Source of the DNA: Limnephilus marmoratus
Lineage: Eukaryota; Arthropoda; Insecta; Trichoptera; Limnephilidae
Direction: 5' to 3'
Assembly: GCA_917880885.1 (NCBI GenBank)
Contig: OU862917.1
Span: forward strand, 50,204,727 to 50,268,726
Length of the DNA: 64,000 nucleotides
Shown here: positions 61,796 through 64,000 of the stretch, one piece after another
Layout of the letters: every line of letters begins with the position of its first letter
How positions within the stretch are numbered: position 1 is the stretch's first letter
Notes under the pieces: model-generated
Told to the model about the DNA's origin: nothing
Database searches by the model: none
Seen by the model: the letters and a program-made list of their open reading frames with translations, nothing else
Position numbers and translations under genes: made by a program

Positions 61796-62869
61796 ATCGA
61801 TTGGTTAAACGAAAAATTCTCAAACGGTGAGTTCTAGGATCATGAATTATTTTACCAAAATATTTAACTGTCTTGAATTCTGATTTTGATCCAATTATTT
61901 GCAGCTCAAATGACACTTCCATCACAACCCAAGAAGCTTTGAAATACTAATTTATCTGCTGAAATAGGACAAACAGTCGTATTCTTTTTACCACCTTTTT
62001 CATTTGATGAAAAAGAACAAAGACTCCGATAAAACAGTGTTAAATTTATGTGAGCAAATTGACTTAAATTATGTATTATTCGTAACACGTTTAGCTTTGA
62101 TCACAAAGCGAAAACAGACTCAAATCATTGTGTAAACACATCTGACTCACATTGAAAGTCAGTTGAAAGACATCCGTAAAACCATCGTGTTTAAATGGAT
62201 TGGATTCACCAAGCGAGGCGGTAATGTGTCGCTTTTAGTGCCTTGGTACTCGGCCCACCGTGATTGTCACAGCCTTTCCATTTCCTTCCCAGTGAACACA
62301 ATGCCAGGAAAAACCACACTTCATTGATTGGAAAATGTAACCTGGATTATAAAGCACCTGCTTGACCCGAACATTCGCTAATGGGAAGTTTTCTCTTGAA
62401 GAAATTCTAGAGGTAATGTCGCGCGCCGGACCTAGTAACAATAGAGTTTATACAATTAATCACCATTGCAAATTATCAATCAATATGGTTTACATACATT
62501 TGGTTGGTGCTTTCTTTATCGCGTAAGGTAAGTCTTAATGGGTCTCAATTGTTTTCCATTTTGTGGTTCGCGATTATAATAGTTTTCAATTTAGCTCCTG
62601 CAAGTAGCGTCGCCAAAGCATATTTTTTCTGTGTTCAGTATTATGTAGGTACTAACGCATTTCCCTGAAAAATCACTGAATATTATAATTTTAGGATTTG
62701 TTAACTGAAAGTTTGTGTAATATGAAGAATACGTCAGCACAAGGACAATTGTAGCAAAATGAACAAGAAAACTTACTTATTTAAAGGGAGGTTCTTAATT
62801 CTTGACTTTTTAGAAAGTAACAAACAAAATAATTTTCATTGAAGAAGAAGAAAACAATAATAATCTAAA
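61796..62869. other. No recognisable gene
   Basis: 62215-62460 is less AT-rich and not repeated; it could be conserved non-coding DNA, which only comparison would show. Confidence 0.4.
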
Positions 62870-63195
62870 CGAAAATATGAAAGAGAACAAGGAACAGAAA
62901 AAAAAAGATGATGGTCGCAACCGGGACTCGGACCCGGAGCCTCTCGTCTAACCGGGAAGTGCGCGTTTACCAATTCCGCAATTGCCATCTTCTGTCAAAC
63001 CGTCGTATTATCAATCTCATATTTTAGAATTAACATTATTATTACATTTTTCTTCAACTATTTTTTTCCATATTATAGGCAACTATCCTTTGCAACTACC
63101 CTTTTTATTGGAAACAATCATTCTAAGAATTTGTTTGTAACCTAGTTAGCGTGTCGGATAAATATATACGATTTTTATTCTGTTAAAATTTAAAA
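62870..63195 (-). repeat. tRNA-derived SINE family E, copy 2
   Basis: The tRNA-like head is at 62916-62987 on the minus strand: GGAATTGGTAAACGCGC as A box region, GGGTCCGAGTCCCGG as B box region. The body continues to the conserved GGAAACAATCATTCTAAGAA and GGATAAATATATACGATTTT, shared with 22560-22665. Confidence 0.8.
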
Positions 63196-63201
63196 AAATT
63201 A

Positions 63202-63300
63202 TTCCGCCATTGCCATCTTCTGTCAAACCGTCGTATTATCAATCTCATATTTTAGAATTAACATTATTATTACATTTATCTTCAACTATTTTTTTCAATA
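63202..63300 (-). repeat. Tandem partial duplication of SINE E
   Basis: TTCCGCCATTGCCATCTTCTGTCAAACCGTCG through TCTTCAACTATTTTTTTC repeats 62974-63072 with three mismatches. A further short piece (TTATCTTCAACTATTTTTATTATCAATCTCATT) follows. Confidence 0.85.
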
Positions 63301-64000
63301 TTTTTATTATAATATTTTTCAAATATTTTTTTCATTTATCTTCAACTATTTTTATTATCAATCTCATTGTAGGCAGGTACTTTATTCCTTGTTTGAATTC
63401 ATCAGTTCCAGTTTTGAAAATAATACTTAAATTCAAATCAAATCCGAGTTCCAGAGTAAATAAAACAGCAATATATTTCTATATTGAGTGCTTTAATTTC
63501 TTCGAATTTAAGAAAGATTCGTAGAAGTTCGTGTGCTTGTGCGTGATTGTCACCAAAAGTTGACATAATGCAATGCATTGTCATTGACAACGAGTCTATC
63601 TGTCGGGAAGTGGGTTGATTTCCACTCCCAGGATTCGGCGTCAAACAAACAAAAGTGAAATTCAAATGGAAGTATTTAAAAAGCGAGACAACTCAATCCC
63701 CGTCCAGTGGCTCCAGCGGGCAGTGTTTGTGGTCGCAGCAAAACAGCTAAGGTCGCCGCTGCAAGGTCACCGGGCCCGCTCTGGGTCCTTGGGGCATTCC
63801 GAGGCTCCACCTCCTTCCTCTTTCCTCGTACCTTCAGTCTCTACCTCGTACCCTCAATTCTTACCCCGTTGTCTGATTATATCTGATATCATACCACGCT
63901 CAACGTCACATATCATTCTTATCAGGAAACCTGTGATTTTTTTTATCTAAAAATGAACTTCTTTAATAATCGGGAATTCAGTTTGTGGCGTCATTTTAAT
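63301..64000. other. Spacer with a GC-rich stretch at 63690-63860
   Basis: The stretch contains AAGGTCACCGGGCCCGC, with AAGGTCA matching the binding half-site of FTZ-F1/ERR-type nuclear receptors. A 111-codon frame (63615-63950) crosses it without recognisable motifs. It may be a regulatory region or an exon. Confidence 0.3.

Noticed and set aside
1..64000. CRISPR arrays, rRNA genes, phage genes or bacterial operons
   Set aside because: No regularly spaced direct repeats with unique spacers, no rRNA signature and no dense coding; all organisation is that of a repeat-rich eukaryotic genome.

Overview
The window is a repeat-packed, AT-rich piece of a eukaryotic genome, most likely an insect and probably a moth or butterfly. 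The evidence is the mixture of elements: short Helitrons that start TC, end CTAG and sit between A and T; several tRNA-derived SINE families; jockey/CR1-type and GRRGRGRP-type LINEs that are all 5'-truncated; hAT, TA-target and TTA-target nonautonomous transposons; a BEL/Pao relic; and Penelope-like palindromic terminal repeats. I found no bacterial-style gene, no rRNA and no CRISPR. I could not identify any complete host gene. The open frames that can be recognised belong to broken mobile elements, so the window is best read as intergenic or intronic DNA, with a few GC-rich islands (about 30.2, 46.3, 56.3 and 63.7 kb) that could hold a promoter or small exon.

Layout. 0-9 kb: an embedded tRNA-like repeat, a 660-bp inverted-terminal element, SINE pieces, a 1,026-bp hAT element (6464-7489) with perfect 8-bp target duplications and the 3' end of its transposase, a Helitron, and a foldback element carrying CCTAA repeats. 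9-22 kb: a BEL/Pao reverse-transcriptase relic, a repeat with a dense 10-bp heat-shock-element array plus CCAAT and TATA boxes (13543-14008), two or more Helitrons, and a SINE split by a 426-bp TTA-target MITE (19532-19957). 22-26 kb: a LINE cluster (22013-25920), one copy split by a poly(A) SINE. 26-35 kb: a second copy of the heat-shock repeat, a 656-bp hAT relic rich in TATCGATA sites (28112-28767), an 803-bp hAT element (31737-32539) with a 164-bp TA-target MITE nested in it, and Helitrons. 35-45 kb: an inverted duplication of the tRNA-like repeat, LINEs, Helitrons and SINEs. 45-64 kb: LINEs, a 103-bp-arm near-perfect palindrome with hammerhead-like cores (56895-57116), foldback elements, a three-unit tandem array and more SINEs.

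The elements do not form a pathway. They form a stratigraphy: several clean insertions into other repeats give relative ages and exact target-site duplications. The two signals I consider most worth following are (1) the repeated heat-shock-type promoter, which looks like a heat-responsive mobile-element promoter, and (2) the family of palindromic repeats with CTGATGA...GAAAC hammerhead-like cores, probably Penelope-like terminal repeats. Class calls rest on motifs, termini and target duplications read by eye; no database search was possible.
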